Assembly: GCF_004011865.1 (NCBI RefSeq)
Contig: NZ_RKLP01000004.1
Coordinates: 248,001-312,000, forward strand
From: Prescottella agglutinans
GTDB lineage: Bacteria > Actinomycetota > Actinomycetes > Mycobacteriales > Mycobacteriaceae
DNA length: 64,000 nt
Direction: 5' to 3'
This document shows, in pieces, positions 10,766 through 19,353 of the stretch. The position numbers were made by a program, and so were the translations under genes. The notes under the pieces were generated by a model. That model had not been told where the DNA came from and ran no database searches. It saw only the letters and a program-made list of their open reading frames with translations. Positions within the stretch are counted from its first letter, which is position 1. Each line of letters begins with the position of its first letter.

Positions 10766-10835
10766 CCCCGCGTTTTGCGCACTTAGCGTTGCCCCGGTCA
10801 CCCGATCGGGACCGAAAAGTGCGCAAAACGCGGGG
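10766..10835. repeat. Perfect 19-bp inverted repeat between proS and the acyl-CoA dehydrogenase gene
   Basis: The left arm at 10766-10784 reads CCCCGCGTTTTGCGCACTT and the right arm at 10817-10835 is its exact reverse complement. The 32-nt spacer holds a second palindrome, CCCGATCGGG at 10801-10810. It begins 13 nt downstream of the proS stop and about 80 nt upstream of the next gene on the same strand. It may act as a proS terminator or processing stem, or be a dispersed palindromic element. The tract after the stem is not a U-run, so a simple intrinsic terminator is not certain. Confidence 0.85.
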
Positions 10836-10847
10836 TCAGGAGATAGT

Positions 10848-12593
10848 TCAGCCCCGGACGGCGGTGACGATCTCGGCGAGCGCGCCGTCGGCGGCGATCT
10901 CGCGGGACTCGCCGCTGAACCGGTCGCGCACTTCCACCTTGCCGTCGGCGTAGCCGCGGCCGACGACCACGACGAGCGGGACACCGATCAGCTCGGAGTC
11001 CTTGAACTTCACGCCCGGGGACGCCTTGCGGTCGTCGAACAGCACCTCGACGCCGGCCTTGTCGAGCTCGGCGGCCAGGGCCTCGGCGCCCTCGCGGGCC
11101 GCGTCGTCCTTGTTCGCGATCACCAGGTGCACGTCGAACGGCGTGACCTCGGCGGGCCAGCGCAGACCCTTGTCGTCGTGGTGCTGCTCGGCGATGACCG
11201 CGACCAGACGCGAGACGCCGACACCGTACGAGCCCATGGTCGGGCGCACTGGCTTGCCGTTCTCGCCGAGCACGTCGACGGCGAACGCGTCGGTGTACTT
11301 GCGTCCCAGCTGGAAGACGTGGCCGATCTCGATGCCGCGGGCCGAGACCAGCGGGCCGGCACCGTCCGGCGACGGATCGCCGTCACGCACCTCGGCGGCC
11401 TCGATGGTGCCGTCCGGGGTGAAGTCGCGACCGGCGACCAGGTCGACGTAGTGCTTGCCGACGACGTCCGCGCCGGTGATCCACGACGTGCCCTCGACGA
11501 CGCGCGGGTCGACGAGGTAGCGGACCTCGTTGTCCAGCAGCGCCTTCGGGCCGATGTATCCCTTCGCGAGGAACGGGTGCTTCGCGAAGTCCTCGTCGGT
11601 TAGCAGCGCGACCTCGGCGGGCTCGAGGGACGCCTCGAGGCGCTTGTCGTCGACCTCGCGGTCACCCGGGATACCGATACCGAGAAGCTCCCACTCGCCG
11701 CCCGGAACCCGGGTCTTGACGATGATGTTCTTGAGGGTGTCGGCGCCGGTGACCGTGCGACCCAGCCCGGCCGCGTTGGCCCACTCGACCAGCGAATCGA
11801 TGGTCGGCGTGTCGGGGGTGTCGTGGACCTTCGCCTCCGGCAGGCCGTCGAACGGGATCGGCGCCGGCGCGAGGGTCTTGACGGCCTCGACGTTGGCGGC
11901 GTACCCGGACTCGACGCAGCGGACGTAGGTGTCCTCGCCGATCTCGCTCTCGGCCAGGAACTCCTCGGACGCGCTGCCGCCCATCGCGCCGGACGTCGCC
12001 GACACGATCACGTACTTCACGCCCAGGCGCTGGAAGATCTTCTCGTAGGCGTCGCGGTGCGCCTTGTACGACTCGGCGAGGCCCTCGTCGGTGAGGTCGA
12101 AGCTGTAGGAGTCCTTCATGACGAACTCGCGGCCGCGCAGGATGCCCGCGCGAGGACGCTCCTCGTCGCGGTACTTGGTCTGCACCTGGTACAGCGTGAC
12201 CGGGAAGTCCTTGTACGAGTTGTACTCACCCTTCACGGTGAGCGCGAACAGCTCCTCGTGCGTCGGGCCGAGCATCATGTCGTTGCCCTTGCGGTCCTTC
12301 AGCCGGAACAGGCCGTCGCCGTATTCGGTCCACCGGTTCGACGTCTCGTAGGGGTCGCGCGGGAGCAGCGCGGGCAGCAGGATCTCCTGCGCGCCGATCG
12401 AGTTCATCTCCTCGCGGACCACGCGCTCCACCTCGCGGAGCACCTTCAGCCCGAGCGGCAGCCACGAGTAGACACCTGGCGCGATGCGCCGCACGTAGCC
12501 GGCACGAACCAGCAACTTGTGGCTGGCGACCTCGGCGTCGGCCGGGTCGTCGCGGAGGGTGCGGAGGAACAGGTGCGACATGCGGGTGATCAC
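10848..12593 (-). CDS. proS: Prolyl-tRNA synthetase
   Basis: This cytoplasmic class II aminoacyl-tRNA synthetase charges tRNA-Pro. The 581-aa product is the bacterial type with an editing insertion between motifs 2 and 3. Visible features are the start [27 protein letters not shown], motif 2 around [20 protein letters not shown], an editing-domain region at about residues 225-400, motif 3 [13 protein letters not shown], and an anticodon-binding C-terminal domain. The GTG at 12593 gives VITRMS, matching the MITRMS start of mycobacterial ProS; an ATG at 12581 is a possible alternative. It is divergent from the esterase gene, with 69 bp between them. Confidence 0.97.
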   Translation of the reverse strand: MITRMSHLFLRTLRDDPADAEVASHKLLVRAGYVRRIAPGVYSWLPLGLKVLREVERVVREEMNSIGAQEILLPALLPRDPYETSNRWTEYGDGLFRLKDRKGNDMMLGPTHEELFALTVKGEYNSYKDFPVTLYQVQTKYRDEERPRAGILRGREFVMKDSYSFDLTDEGLAESYKAHRDAYEKIFQRLGVKYVIVSATSGAMGGSASEEFLAESEIGEDTYVRCVESGYAANVEAVKTLAPAPIPFDGLPEAKVHDTPDTPTIDSLVEWANAAGLGRTVTGADTLKNIIVKTRVPGGEWELLGIGIPGDREVDDKRLEASLEPAEVALLTDEDFAKHPFLAKGYIGPKALLDNEVRYLVDPRVVEGTSWITGADVVGKHYVDLVAGRDFTPDGTIEAAEVRDGDPSPDGAGPLVSARGIEIGHVFQLGRKYTDAFAVDVLGENGKPVRPTMGSYGVGVSRLVAVIAEQHHDDKGLRWPAEVTPFDVHLVIANKDDAAREGAEALAAELDKAGVEVLFDDRKASPGVKFKDSELIGVPLVVVVGRGYADGKVEVRDRFSGESREIAADGALAEIVTAVRG

Positions 12594-12662
12594 GGGGCAC
12601 CAGCCTAGTCGCTTGTCCAGCGCAGACGCGTCCCAGGGGACCGAGGCGGGAGACTGGAGGAC

Positions 12663-13928
12663 GTGGACCCCGAGATCTCCCTCCTCGGCGGCTGGCTGCC
12701 GCTGACGGTCGAGATCGTCACCGTCGCCGTTCTGGTCGCCGTCGTGTGGCGGACGGGCCGGCGCTGGTGGCTGCTGTGGATGCCGGTCGCCGCGGCGCTC
12801 GGCGTGGTGGTGGCCGCGACCGCTCGCTGGTTCGTGAACCACCAGGGGTTGGCATCGGATGTCACGCCGCTGCCGCTGTGGCTGTGGTCGGCCCTGTTCG
12901 TGGCCGCGATCGCGCTCGTGGTTCTCGGCTGGCGCGGAAGCCGCTGGTGGCGGCGCGGTCTGTCGATCCTGCTCGTGCCGCTGACGTTCGCGTGTGTCGC
13001 GCTGACGTTGAATCAGTGGGTCGGCTACTACCCGTCCGCGCAGGTCGCATGGGCGGCGGCGACGGGCCACGCGGTCCCCGGCCAGGTCGACGCCCCGGAC
13101 CTGCCCGACCTGCGCGACACGGGGATGTCGACGGGCCGGGTGGTCCCCGTCGACATCCCCGCCACCGCGAGCGGGTTCGAGCACCGCACCGAGTACGTCT
13201 ATCTGCCGCCGGCGTGGTTCGTCGGGGACACCCCGCCGAGGCTGCCGGTCCTGATGATGATCGGGGGCGAGTTCAACACCGCCGCGGACTGGATACGCAC
13301 CGGCAACGCCAGCGAGACCGCCGACGCCTACGCCCGGGCGCACGGCGGGCAGGCCCCGATTCTGGTGTTCGCCGACGCCGGCGGCAGCTTCGACAACGAC
13401 ACCGAATGCGTCGACGGACTGCGCGGCAACGCGGCGTCCCACCTCGTCGACGACGTCCGGCCGTACGTGGTGTCCGAGTTCGGGGCATCGCCCGATCCCG
13501 CGAACTGGGGTGTCGTCGGCTGGTCGATGGGCGGCACCTGCGCGGTCGATCTCACCGTCATGCACCCCGACCTGTTCACGACGTTCGAGGACATCGCGGG
13601 CGATGTCGCGCCGACCGCCGGTACGGAAGAGCAGACCCTGGCCAGGCTGTACGGCGGCGACACCGCGCTGCGCGGCCGTTTCGATCCGACAATGGCGATG
13701 TCCCGGCACGGCCCGTACGCCGGGGTCGCCGGATGGTTCCAGGTCGCGCACGGTTCCGACGAGGCGACGGCCGCGGAGCGGTTGTGCACGACGGCGACCT
13801 CCGCCGGGATCGAATGCACGGTGCACGTCTCGAACGGCCGGCACACGTGGCAGTTCGCGGCGCGCGCGTTCGCCGACGCGCTGCCCTGGCTGGCAGCGCG
13901 GATCCACACGCCGACGGCGGCGTCGTAG
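12663..13928 (+). CDS. Membrane-anchored alpha/beta-hydrolase esterase
   Basis: The 421-aa protein has about four hydrophobic helices in its first ~125 residues, then an extracytoplasmic alpha/beta-hydrolase domain. The nucleophile elbow is GWSMGG (residues about 283-288), an oxyanion-type loop is MMIGGEFN, and the likely catalytic His is in [10 protein letters not shown] near the C-terminus. The layout resembles mycobacterial and nocardial esterases of the D-family/antigen-85-like group with N-terminal membrane segments. The substrate is unknown. The start is GTG at 12663, followed by [10 protein letters not shown]. Confidence 0.8.
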   Translation: MDPEISLLGGWLPLTVEIVTVAVLVAVVWRTGRRWWLLWMPVAAALGVVVAATARWFVNHQGLASDVTPLPLWLWSALFVAAIALVVLGWRGSRWWRRGLSILLVPLTFACVALTLNQWVGYYPSAQVAWAAATGHAVPGQVDAPDLPDLRDTGMSTGRVVPVDIPATASGFEHRTEYVYLPPAWFVGDTPPRLPVLMMIGGEFNTAADWIRTGNASETADAYARAHGGQAPILVFADAGGSFDNDTECVDGLRGNAASHLVDDVRPYVVSEFGASPDPANWGVVGWSMGGTCAVDLTVMHPDLFTTFEDIAGDVAPTAGTEEQTLARLYGGDTALRGRFDPTMAMSRHGPYAGVAGWFQVAHGSDEATAAERLCTTATSAGIECTVHVSNGRHTWQFAARAFADALPWLAARIHTPTAAS

Positions 13929-13969
13929 GCCCCGAAAATCGTGGCTTCACAAAACGAACCGAACTTCCT

Positions 13970-13988
13970 GTAGCTTAGGCTCGCCTGA
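13970..13988 (+). promoter_or_regulatory. Candidate IdeR/DtxR iron box (upstream copy)
   Basis: GTAGCTTAGGCTCGCCTGA matches the 19-bp consensus TTAGGTTAGGCTAACCTAA at 14 of 19 positions. It abuts a better site at 13990-14008, so the two could form a tandem operator for the surface protein gene starting at 14067. Repression in iron-replete cells is the known role of such boxes; binding here is inferred. Confidence 0.5.
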
Positions 13989-13989
13989 G

Positions 13990-14008
13990 CTAGGTTAGGC
14001 TCACCTCA
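13990..14008 (+). promoter_or_regulatory. IdeR/DtxR iron box
   Basis: CTAGGTTAGGCTCACCTCA matches the actinobacterial iron-box consensus at 16 of 19 positions and lies 58 nt upstream of the ATG at 14067. This indicates that the downstream surface protein gene is induced by iron limitation. A related gene 2.3 kb away has its own box, which strengthens the call. Confidence 0.75.
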
Positions 14009-14066
14009 ATCTCCGGCCGGTTCGTCCCATGGCGCCGAACCACGGCCGTGACCAGGAAGAAGGAAG

Positions 14067-16184
14067 ATGCGCGCGTTCAGCAGGGCTGCTCTCGCGACCA
14101 TGGCGGTCGCTGTGGCATTGACGACGCCGGTCGGTATCGCCGTCGCCGACCCCGATACCCCGTCAGGAGACAGTGGCGCCGCCGCCATGGCCGTTGCCGC
14201 CACTCCGGTCACGACCGTCTCGAAGACCACCGGCCTGGACGTCGACGGCGAGACCATCACGGTTTCCGGCACCGGGTTCTCGAGCAGCGGCCCCGGCATC
14301 TACGTCGGCCTCGCCCAGGACGACCAGTTCTCCACCACCAATGCCGACGCCTGGATCTCGACCGTGTTCGTCCGGCCGAGCCAGATCACCGGCGGCGCCT
14401 GGTCGGCCTCGGTCGACGTGCTGGCTCGCAAGGGCGGCTCGGACTGCACCGCGAACGCCTGCTCGATCTACACCGTCGCCGCCCACGGCTCGTCCGACCG
14501 CAGCCAGGACACCGTCACCCCGGTGACGTTCGCGGCCACCCCGACCACCACCACGCCGCCCCCGACGACGACCACGACCGCACCACCGACGACGACCGTG
14601 CCGCCGACGACCACGACAACGACCACACCACCGACAACGACGACCACAACGACGCCCAAACCGACGACACAGCCGCCGACGACGACCACGATGAAGCCGA
14701 CCACGAACCCACCGACGACAACTACGACTCCACCGGCGACGAGCAACGGACCGAAGATCAACGCCGGCAAGACCAGCGGGCTGAATGCGGCCGGTGACCG
14801 GATCACCGTGCGCGGCAGCGGTTTCTCGACCACCGGCCCGGGCATCTACATCGGCGTGGCGCAGATGAATCGCTACTCGCACACCGATGCCTCGGTCTTC
14901 CACAACGCGATGTTCGTCAAGCCGAGCGAGATGCCCGGCGGCTCCTTCTCGAAGACTCTCGAGGTGGTCGGCGCCTTCGCGGGCGGTGACTGCGTCGCGA
15001 ACACGTGCGCGATCTACACCCTCGCGGCCCACGGCTCGTCCGACCGCAGCCAGGACACCGTCACCCCCATCAGCTTCGTCGGCACCGCTCCCCCGGTCAC
15101 ACAGCCCGGTGGCGGAACCGGCACCGGCGGCGGAACCGGCACCGGCGGCGGAACCGCGACCGGCGGGGGCGCGGCCGGCGCGGCGCCCGGCACCACGTAC
15201 ACCGCGAACAGCGGCCTGTCGGTGTCGCTCTCGAAGTCGAGCGAGATCAACCCGTCCGGCGAGCCGGTCACGATTTCGGGTTCCGGCTTCTCCGGCGCCG
15301 CCCCCGGCCTCTACGTCGGCCTCGTGCAGGACAACGTCTTCTCGTCCGCCGACGCATCGGTGTGGATGACCTCCGCCTTCGTCAAGCCGGAACAGATCTC
15401 CGGCGGCAACTGGTCCATCCCGATGGAACTCGTCGCCACCTCGGGCGCGTTCGACTGCGTCAAGAACGCCTGCTCGATCTACACGGTGATGGCGCACGGC
15501 TCCTCGGACCGCAGTCAGGACACCAAGACCCCGGTCAGCTTCGTCGGCGGTGTCGCACCGGGCACGGTCACGGCCCCGCCCGCACTGACCGGCGCCGGCG
15601 CCCCGGGCGCGGCGAAGACCGTGGCCGTGACCCTGTCGAAGGCGAAGGGCCTGAAGGTCGACGGCGAGGAGATCACGATCTCGGGCACCGGGTTCTCGGG
15701 CGAGCAGCCCGGCATCTACGTCGGGCTCATCCAGGAGGACAAGTTCTCCACCACCGACGCCGGCGCCTGGATGACCACGGCGTACATCACGCCGAGCAAG
15801 ATCAAGGACGGCGCGTGGTCGACCACCATGAAGGTCCAAGCCGTCAAGGGTGATTCGGACTGCACCAGGAACGCGTGCTCGATCTACACCGTCGCGGCGC
15901 ACGGCTCGAGTGACCGCAGCCAGGACACCCAGACCCCGGTCAGCTTCGGCGACGACCCCGACGCGCCCAACGCGGACAAGGCCGAGACGGTGGCACTGGC
16001 GGCGGCCGACGGCCCTGGCGACGACACCGCTTCGGGCGACTCGAACTCGGTCGCAACCGCGTTCCGCAACCTGTCCGACGCCATCGCCAACGGCACCGCG
16101 TGGATCATCCCGCTGTTGATCGGCGGGGTGCTCGGCGCCGGACTCGCTGTCGGCACCACCTTCGCGCTGCGGCGCCGCAGCTGA
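14067..16184 (+). CDS. Iron-box-preceded surface protein with four CxxN[AT]C repeats
   Basis: The ~705-aa protein has a signal peptide (cleavage near AVAD, residue 27). Four repeats of about 106 residues follow at roughly 51-156, 229-337, 383-492 and 519-626. Each runs from a [VG]SK..GL motif through ITVSGTGF and GIYVG to CxxN[AT]C[SA]IYT..AHGSSDRSQDT.TP.[ST]F. Repeats 1 and 2 are joined by a ~70-residue Thr/Pro linker, repeats 2 and 3 by a Gly/Thr linker. A transmembrane helix near 677-698 ends in RRRS; there is no LPXTG, so the protein is likely membrane-anchored. The repeats look like small disulfide-bonded Ig-like (neocarzinostatin-like) domains. The iron box suggests iron or heme acquisition, but no ligand site is proven. 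ATG at 14067 has AGGAAG upstream. Confidence 0.85.
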   Translation: MRAFSRAALATMAVAVALTTPVGIAVADPDTPSGDSGAAAMAVAATPVTTVSKTTGLDVDGETITVSGTGFSSSGPGIYVGLAQDDQFSTTNADAWISTVFVRPSQITGGAWSASVDVLARKGGSDCTANACSIYTVAAHGSSDRSQDTVTPVTFAATPTTTTPPPTTTTTAPPTTTVPPTTTTTTTPPTTTTTTTPKPTTQPPTTTTMKPTTNPPTTTTTPPATSNGPKINAGKTSGLNAAGDRITVRGSGFSTTGPGIYIGVAQMNRYSHTDASVFHNAMFVKPSEMPGGSFSKTLEVVGAFAGGDCVANTCAIYTLAAHGSSDRSQDTVTPISFVGTAPPVTQPGGGTGTGGGTGTGGGTATGGGAAGAAPGTTYTANSGLSVSLSKSSEINPSGEPVTISGSGFSGAAPGLYVGLVQDNVFSSADASVWMTSAFVKPEQISGGNWSIPMELVATSGAFDCVKNACSIYTVMAHGSSDRSQDTKTPVSFVGGVAPGTVTAPPALTGAGAPGAAKTVAVTLSKAKGLKVDGEEITISGTGFSGEQPGIYVGLIQEDKFSTTDAGAWMTTAYITPSKIKDGAWSTTMKVQAVKGDSDCTRNACSIYTVAAHGSSDRSQDTQTPVSFGDDPDAPNADKAETVALAAADGPGDDTASGDSNSVATAFRNLSDAIANGTAWIIPLLIGGVLGAGLAVGTTFALRRRS

Positions 16185-16200
16185 CACGATCCCTCCTTCG

Positions 16201-16231
16201 GTGAGGGGCATCCACACTGGATGCCCCTCAC
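16201..16231 (+). terminator. Intrinsic-type terminator hairpin
   Basis: A perfect 13-bp stem (GTGAGGGGCATCC with its complement at 16219-16231) and a 5-nt loop begin 16 nt after the stop of the four-repeat surface protein gene. There is no long U-tract, as is common in actinobacteria. Confidence 0.8.
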
Positions 16232-16312
16232 CCAGGCATGCCATCAGCCACTGTCGCACAACGTGATTCGCCCACAGGCCGGCGAAAGCAACCCCTTTAC
16301 GACATCCGGAAC

Positions 16313-16331
16313 TAAGGCTAGGCTTACCTAA
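16313..16331 (+). promoter_or_regulatory. IdeR/DtxR iron box overlapping a promoter
   Basis: TAAGGCTAGGCTTACCTAA matches the iron-box consensus at 16 of 19 positions. It overlaps a candidate promoter, TTTACG at 16296-16301 and TAGGCT at 16319-16324 with a 17-bp spacer, so repressor binding would cover the -10 element. The downstream gene starts at 16378. Confidence 0.8.
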
Positions 16332-16377
16332 CCACTCGCCCCTCTTTTGTCGGCGACCCTCACCAGAAAGTAGGAAG

Positions 16378-17730
16378 ATGCGCACGTTCACCAAGTCCGC
16401 GGTCGTGGCGGTTGCCGCCACGATCGCCTGCACGCTCCCGATGGGCGTTGCGGCTGCGCAGACCAGCCCGTTCGGCTCTCTGGGCAGCCTCGGCTCCAGC
16501 GACCCCGGCACCGAGAACCCGGCACCGCAGGTGACGGTGTCGAAGTCGACGGACATCGCCGCCGACGGCGAGAGCATCACCGTCTCGGGCACCGGCTTCG
16601 ACGGCGCCGCCGCCGGCGCCGGCCTGTACGTCGGGGTCATCCAGGACGACAAGTGGTCCGCCACCGACGCGAGCGCGTGGGGCGCGCAGACGTTCGTCCG
16701 CCCGGCCCAGATCGTCGGCGGCGCCTGGAGCACCGCCCTCGACATCAGAGCCATCGAGGGCGGCGCGGACTGCCTCGCCAACACGTGCTCGATCTACACC
16801 GTCATGGCCCACGGCTCCACCGACCGCAGCCAGGACACCCGGACGCCGATCACCTTCGCCCCGCCGGTCGTGGTTCCGGTCGGCCCGGCCGTGACGGTCT
16901 CGAAGACCGCCGGTCTCACCGACGGCGAGGACATCACCGTCACCGGCACCGGCTTCGGTCGCGAGGGCCAGGGCGTCTATGTCGGTCTCGCGCAGATCGA
17001 CAAGTACGCCCCCACCAACAGCGGCGCCTTCCACTCCACCAAGTGGATCAAGACCGCCCAGATCGTCGACGGCGGCTTCACCACCACCCTGACGGCCACT
17101 GCGATCAAGGGCGACGCGAACTGCTTCGAGAACGCGTGCGCGATCTACACGCTCGCCGATCACTACTCGCTGGGCGACCGCAGTCAGGACACCCGGACGC
17201 CTGTCACCTTCGCCCCGCCGGTCGTCGCCCCCAGCGGGCCCGCCGTGACCGCATCGAAGACCGCGAACATCGCTGCCGCCGGTGAGGACGTCACCATCTC
17301 GGGCACCGGCTTCGACGGTGCCGCCGCCGGCACCGGCCTCTACGTCGGCATCATCCAGGACGACAAGTGGTCCCCCACCGACGCGAGCGCGTGGGGCGCA
17401 CAGACGTTCGTCCGTCCCACCGCCATCGTCGGCGGCGCCTGGAGCACGACGCTGAATATCAAGGCGATCCAGGGCGGCGCCGACTGTGTCGCCAACACCT
17501 GCTCGATCTACACCGTGATGGCCCACGGCTCCACCGACCGCAGCCAGGACACCCGGACGCCGATCACCTTCGCCCCGGTTGCGGCGAACGCGGTCGTCGA
17601 CGCACCGGAGATCGAGAACGTCGCCAGCGTCGAGTCCGACGCCGGTAACGGCCTGCCGATTGCTCCGCTCGCGGTGGGTGGCGCCATTGCAACTGGTCTC
17701 GCACTGATGGCACTGCGTCGTCGCGCCTGA
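16378..17730 (+). CDS. Iron-box-preceded surface protein with three CxxN[AT]C repeats
   Basis: The 450-aa paralogue of the preceding gene has a signal peptide (cleavage near GVAAAQ, residue 28) and a short FGSLGSLGSS spacer. Three repeats lie at about 52-161, 172-279 and 290-399, and a C-terminal transmembrane helix ends in RRRA. Repeats 1 and 3 are almost identical (shared WGAQTFVRP, GGAWST and AHGSTDRSQDTRTPITFAP). Repeat 2 diverges and has DHYSLGDRSQDT in place of AHGSTDRSQDT. Each keeps the CxxN[AT]C[SA]IYT disulfide motif. ATG at 16378 has AGGAAG upstream, as in the paralogue. Regulation by iron follows from the box at 16313-16331. Molecular function is not known. Confidence 0.85.
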   Translation: MRTFTKSAVVAVAATIACTLPMGVAAAQTSPFGSLGSLGSSDPGTENPAPQVTVSKSTDIAADGESITVSGTGFDGAAAGAGLYVGVIQDDKWSATDASAWGAQTFVRPAQIVGGAWSTALDIRAIEGGADCLANTCSIYTVMAHGSTDRSQDTRTPITFAPPVVVPVGPAVTVSKTAGLTDGEDITVTGTGFGREGQGVYVGLAQIDKYAPTNSGAFHSTKWIKTAQIVDGGFTTTLTATAIKGDANCFENACAIYTLADHYSLGDRSQDTRTPVTFAPPVVAPSGPAVTASKTANIAAAGEDVTISGTGFDGAAAGTGLYVGIIQDDKWSPTDASAWGAQTFVRPTAIVGGAWSTTLNIKAIQGGADCVANTCSIYTVMAHGSTDRSQDTRTPITFAPVAANAVVDAPEIENVASVESDAGNGLPIAPLAVGGAIATGLALMALRRRA

Positions 17731-17746
17731 CCCGAGATACGTGCAC

Positions 17747-17782
17747 GGTCTGGCCTTCACCCCTCGGGGTGGAGGCCAGACC
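17747..17782 (+). terminator. Terminator hairpin after the three-repeat surface protein gene
   Basis: GGTCTGGCCT at 17747-17756 pairs with AGGCCAGACC at 17773-17782; the inner part adds ACCCC/GGGGT. It begins 16 nt after the stop codon and ends before the next coding region. Confidence 0.8.
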
Positions 17783-17818
17783 CGTTTCCGGCGACGCCTC
17801 CCGGTACGGTTACCGATC

Positions 17819-18562
17819 GTGCTGGTGCTGCTTCCCCCTTCCGAGACGAAGTCCGACGGCGGCAAGGGGACGCCGCTCGAACTTGGCGAGCTTTCGATGC
17901 CGCAGCTGACCGAGACCCGCGAGATGCTCGTCCAGGCCCTGGTCGACCTGTCGGCCGACACCGAGGCGTCGAACCTGGCGCTGGGGCTCGGCCCCAAGCA
18001 GGCCGACGAGATCGAACGCAACGCCAAGCTGTGGGTCTCCCCCACCCGTCCCGCCGTCGAGCGCTACACCGGCGTGCTCTTCGACGCCCTCGACGCCAAG
18101 TCGTTCACGAAGGTGCAGCGGGAGAAGGCGTTTCGTCGGCTCGCGATGGGTTCGGCCCTGTTCGGGGCGGTGCGGGCCGGTGATCCGATCCCGGCGTACC
18201 GGCTGTCCGGCGGCTCCAAGCTGCCCGGTTTCGGGACGCTGCAGTCGCTGTGGAAGCCGGAACTGTCCAACGCGCTGCTCGCGGAGGCCGACGGCGGACT
18301 GGTCGTGGATCTGCGGTCGGGCACCTACCAGCAACTCGGACCGGTGCCGGGCGCGATGATCGCGACCGTCCTCACCGAGCAGCCGGACGGTTCGCGAAAA
18401 GTGGTCAGCCACTTCAACAAGCACCACAAGGGACTGCTCGCGCGGGCGCTGACCGTGACCCGCGCCGAACCCGCCGACATCAAGGGGGTCGCCCGCGTCG
18501 CGGCCAAGGCGGGGCTGCGGGTGGAGATCGCGTCGGACGCGGAGTTGACCATCCTCACCTGA
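17819..18562 (+). CDS. yaaA: YaaA-like (UPF0246 / DUF328) peroxide-stress protein
   Basis: The 247-aa protein carries the family hallmarks: LLPPSETKSDGG at the N-terminus, central YTGVLFDALD and FGAVRAGDPIPAYR, and the C-terminal SHFNKHHKGLLAR motif. E. coli YaaA lowers free iron and protects DNA during peroxide stress. That role is transferred by family only, though it fits the neighbouring iron-regulated genes. The GTG at 17819 gives VLVLLPPSETK; in-frame sequence upstream overlaps the terminator of the previous gene and was rejected. Confidence 0.85.
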   Translation: MLVLLPPSETKSDGGKGTPLELGELSMPQLTETREMLVQALVDLSADTEASNLALGLGPKQADEIERNAKLWVSPTRPAVERYTGVLFDALDAKSFTKVQREKAFRRLAMGSALFGAVRAGDPIPAYRLSGGSKLPGFGTLQSLWKPELSNALLAEADGGLVVDLRSGTYQQLGPVPGAMIATVLTEQPDGSRKVVSHFNKHHKGLLARALTVTRAEPADIKGVARVAAKAGLRVEIASDAELTILT

Positions 18563-18607
18563 CGCGATATCCGGGGGGGATTGCGCAGAACGAATCAGGG
18601 GGGATCC

Positions 18608-19276
18608 ATGACGGCTGTCGTCGTCTTCGTCGCAATCAGCGTGCTCGTCCTCGGGCTCGGCACGTGGGCGCTGCTGTCGCCCGAGGGCATGTGGAAGGCC
18701 ACGAAGGGCTGGCAATACGCCGATCCCGACGCCAACCGGCCGAGCGACGCGGCGTTGGGGGTCAATGCATTCTCGTTGCTGGTGGTCGGTTTCGTGATGG
18801 GTGGCGGGGGGCTCTGGTACTACTACGCCGAGCGGGACGCTCGAGCACTCGAGAACGAACGATCGGCTGCCGCGGAGGTGGCCCGTGAGCGCTCGCTGCT
18901 TCCGATCCGCGGGTACACGGTGTCGCCGGAGGGCACCGTGGTCGTCGAGTATCAGGAAGGGTCCGGCTTCCGCTGGCCGAATTGCAGGCCCGAGGAGACC
19001 GTGCCCTACAGCAACGCGTCCGAAATAGCGGTCGAGGTCCGTCTGGACACCCCCGACCGGCGCGTCAACTGGGGCTGCGACCGGGAGACCTACCTGACTG
19101 CGAGAGACATCCCGGGTCGGAACGTTGCCCCGCAGCCACCGGGCCCGAAATTCGGCCAGTACGACACCCGCAGGCCTGCCGGCACCGCCACGGTCGTCAC
19201 CACGTCTCCGATCGTGGACGGCGCCGGCGTGACCGTCACGCCCAGCGGGGAGCGGAACGTGGTCCCGCGCCTGTAG
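18608..19276 (+). CDS. Two-helix membrane protein, DUF6199-like N-terminus
   Basis: The 222-aa protein has one hydrophobic helix at residues about 3-22, a short loop with LSPEGMWKATKGWQYADPDANRPSD, and a second helix at about 50-70. The loop resembles DUF6199-type sequences. An extracytoplasmic or cytoplasmic domain of ~145 residues follows, with two Cys residues (WPNCRP and WGCDRE). No catalytic motif is visible. ATG at 18608 lies after GGGGGGAT. Confidence 0.65.
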   Translation: MTAVVVFVAISVLVLGLGTWALLSPEGMWKATKGWQYADPDANRPSDAALGVNAFSLLVVGFVMGGGGLWYYYAERDARALENERSAAAEVARERSLLPIRGYTVSPEGTVVVEYQEGSGFRWPNCRPEETVPYSNASEIAVEVRLDTPDRRVNWGCDRETYLTARDIPGRNVAPQPPGPKFGQYDTRRPAGTATVVTTSPIVDGAGVTVTPSGERNVVPRL

Positions 19277-19353
19277 CCCCTCGACCGCGTGCCCGATCGC
19301 GTCTCGCACGTCCGGGTCGGCCGGCGCACACTGGGAGACGAGGAGTGCTGCCG

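Noticed and set aside
8065-10953. A 962-codon plus-strand frame over the O-methyltransferase and acyl-CoA dehydrogenase genes
   Set aside because: Composition is Arg/Gly/Val-rich with no domain; it mirrors real minus-strand genes.
14468-14845. A Val/Gly-rich minus-strand frame opposite the first surface protein
   Set aside because: It is the complement of the Thr/Pro (ACC/CCG) linker and has no independent support.
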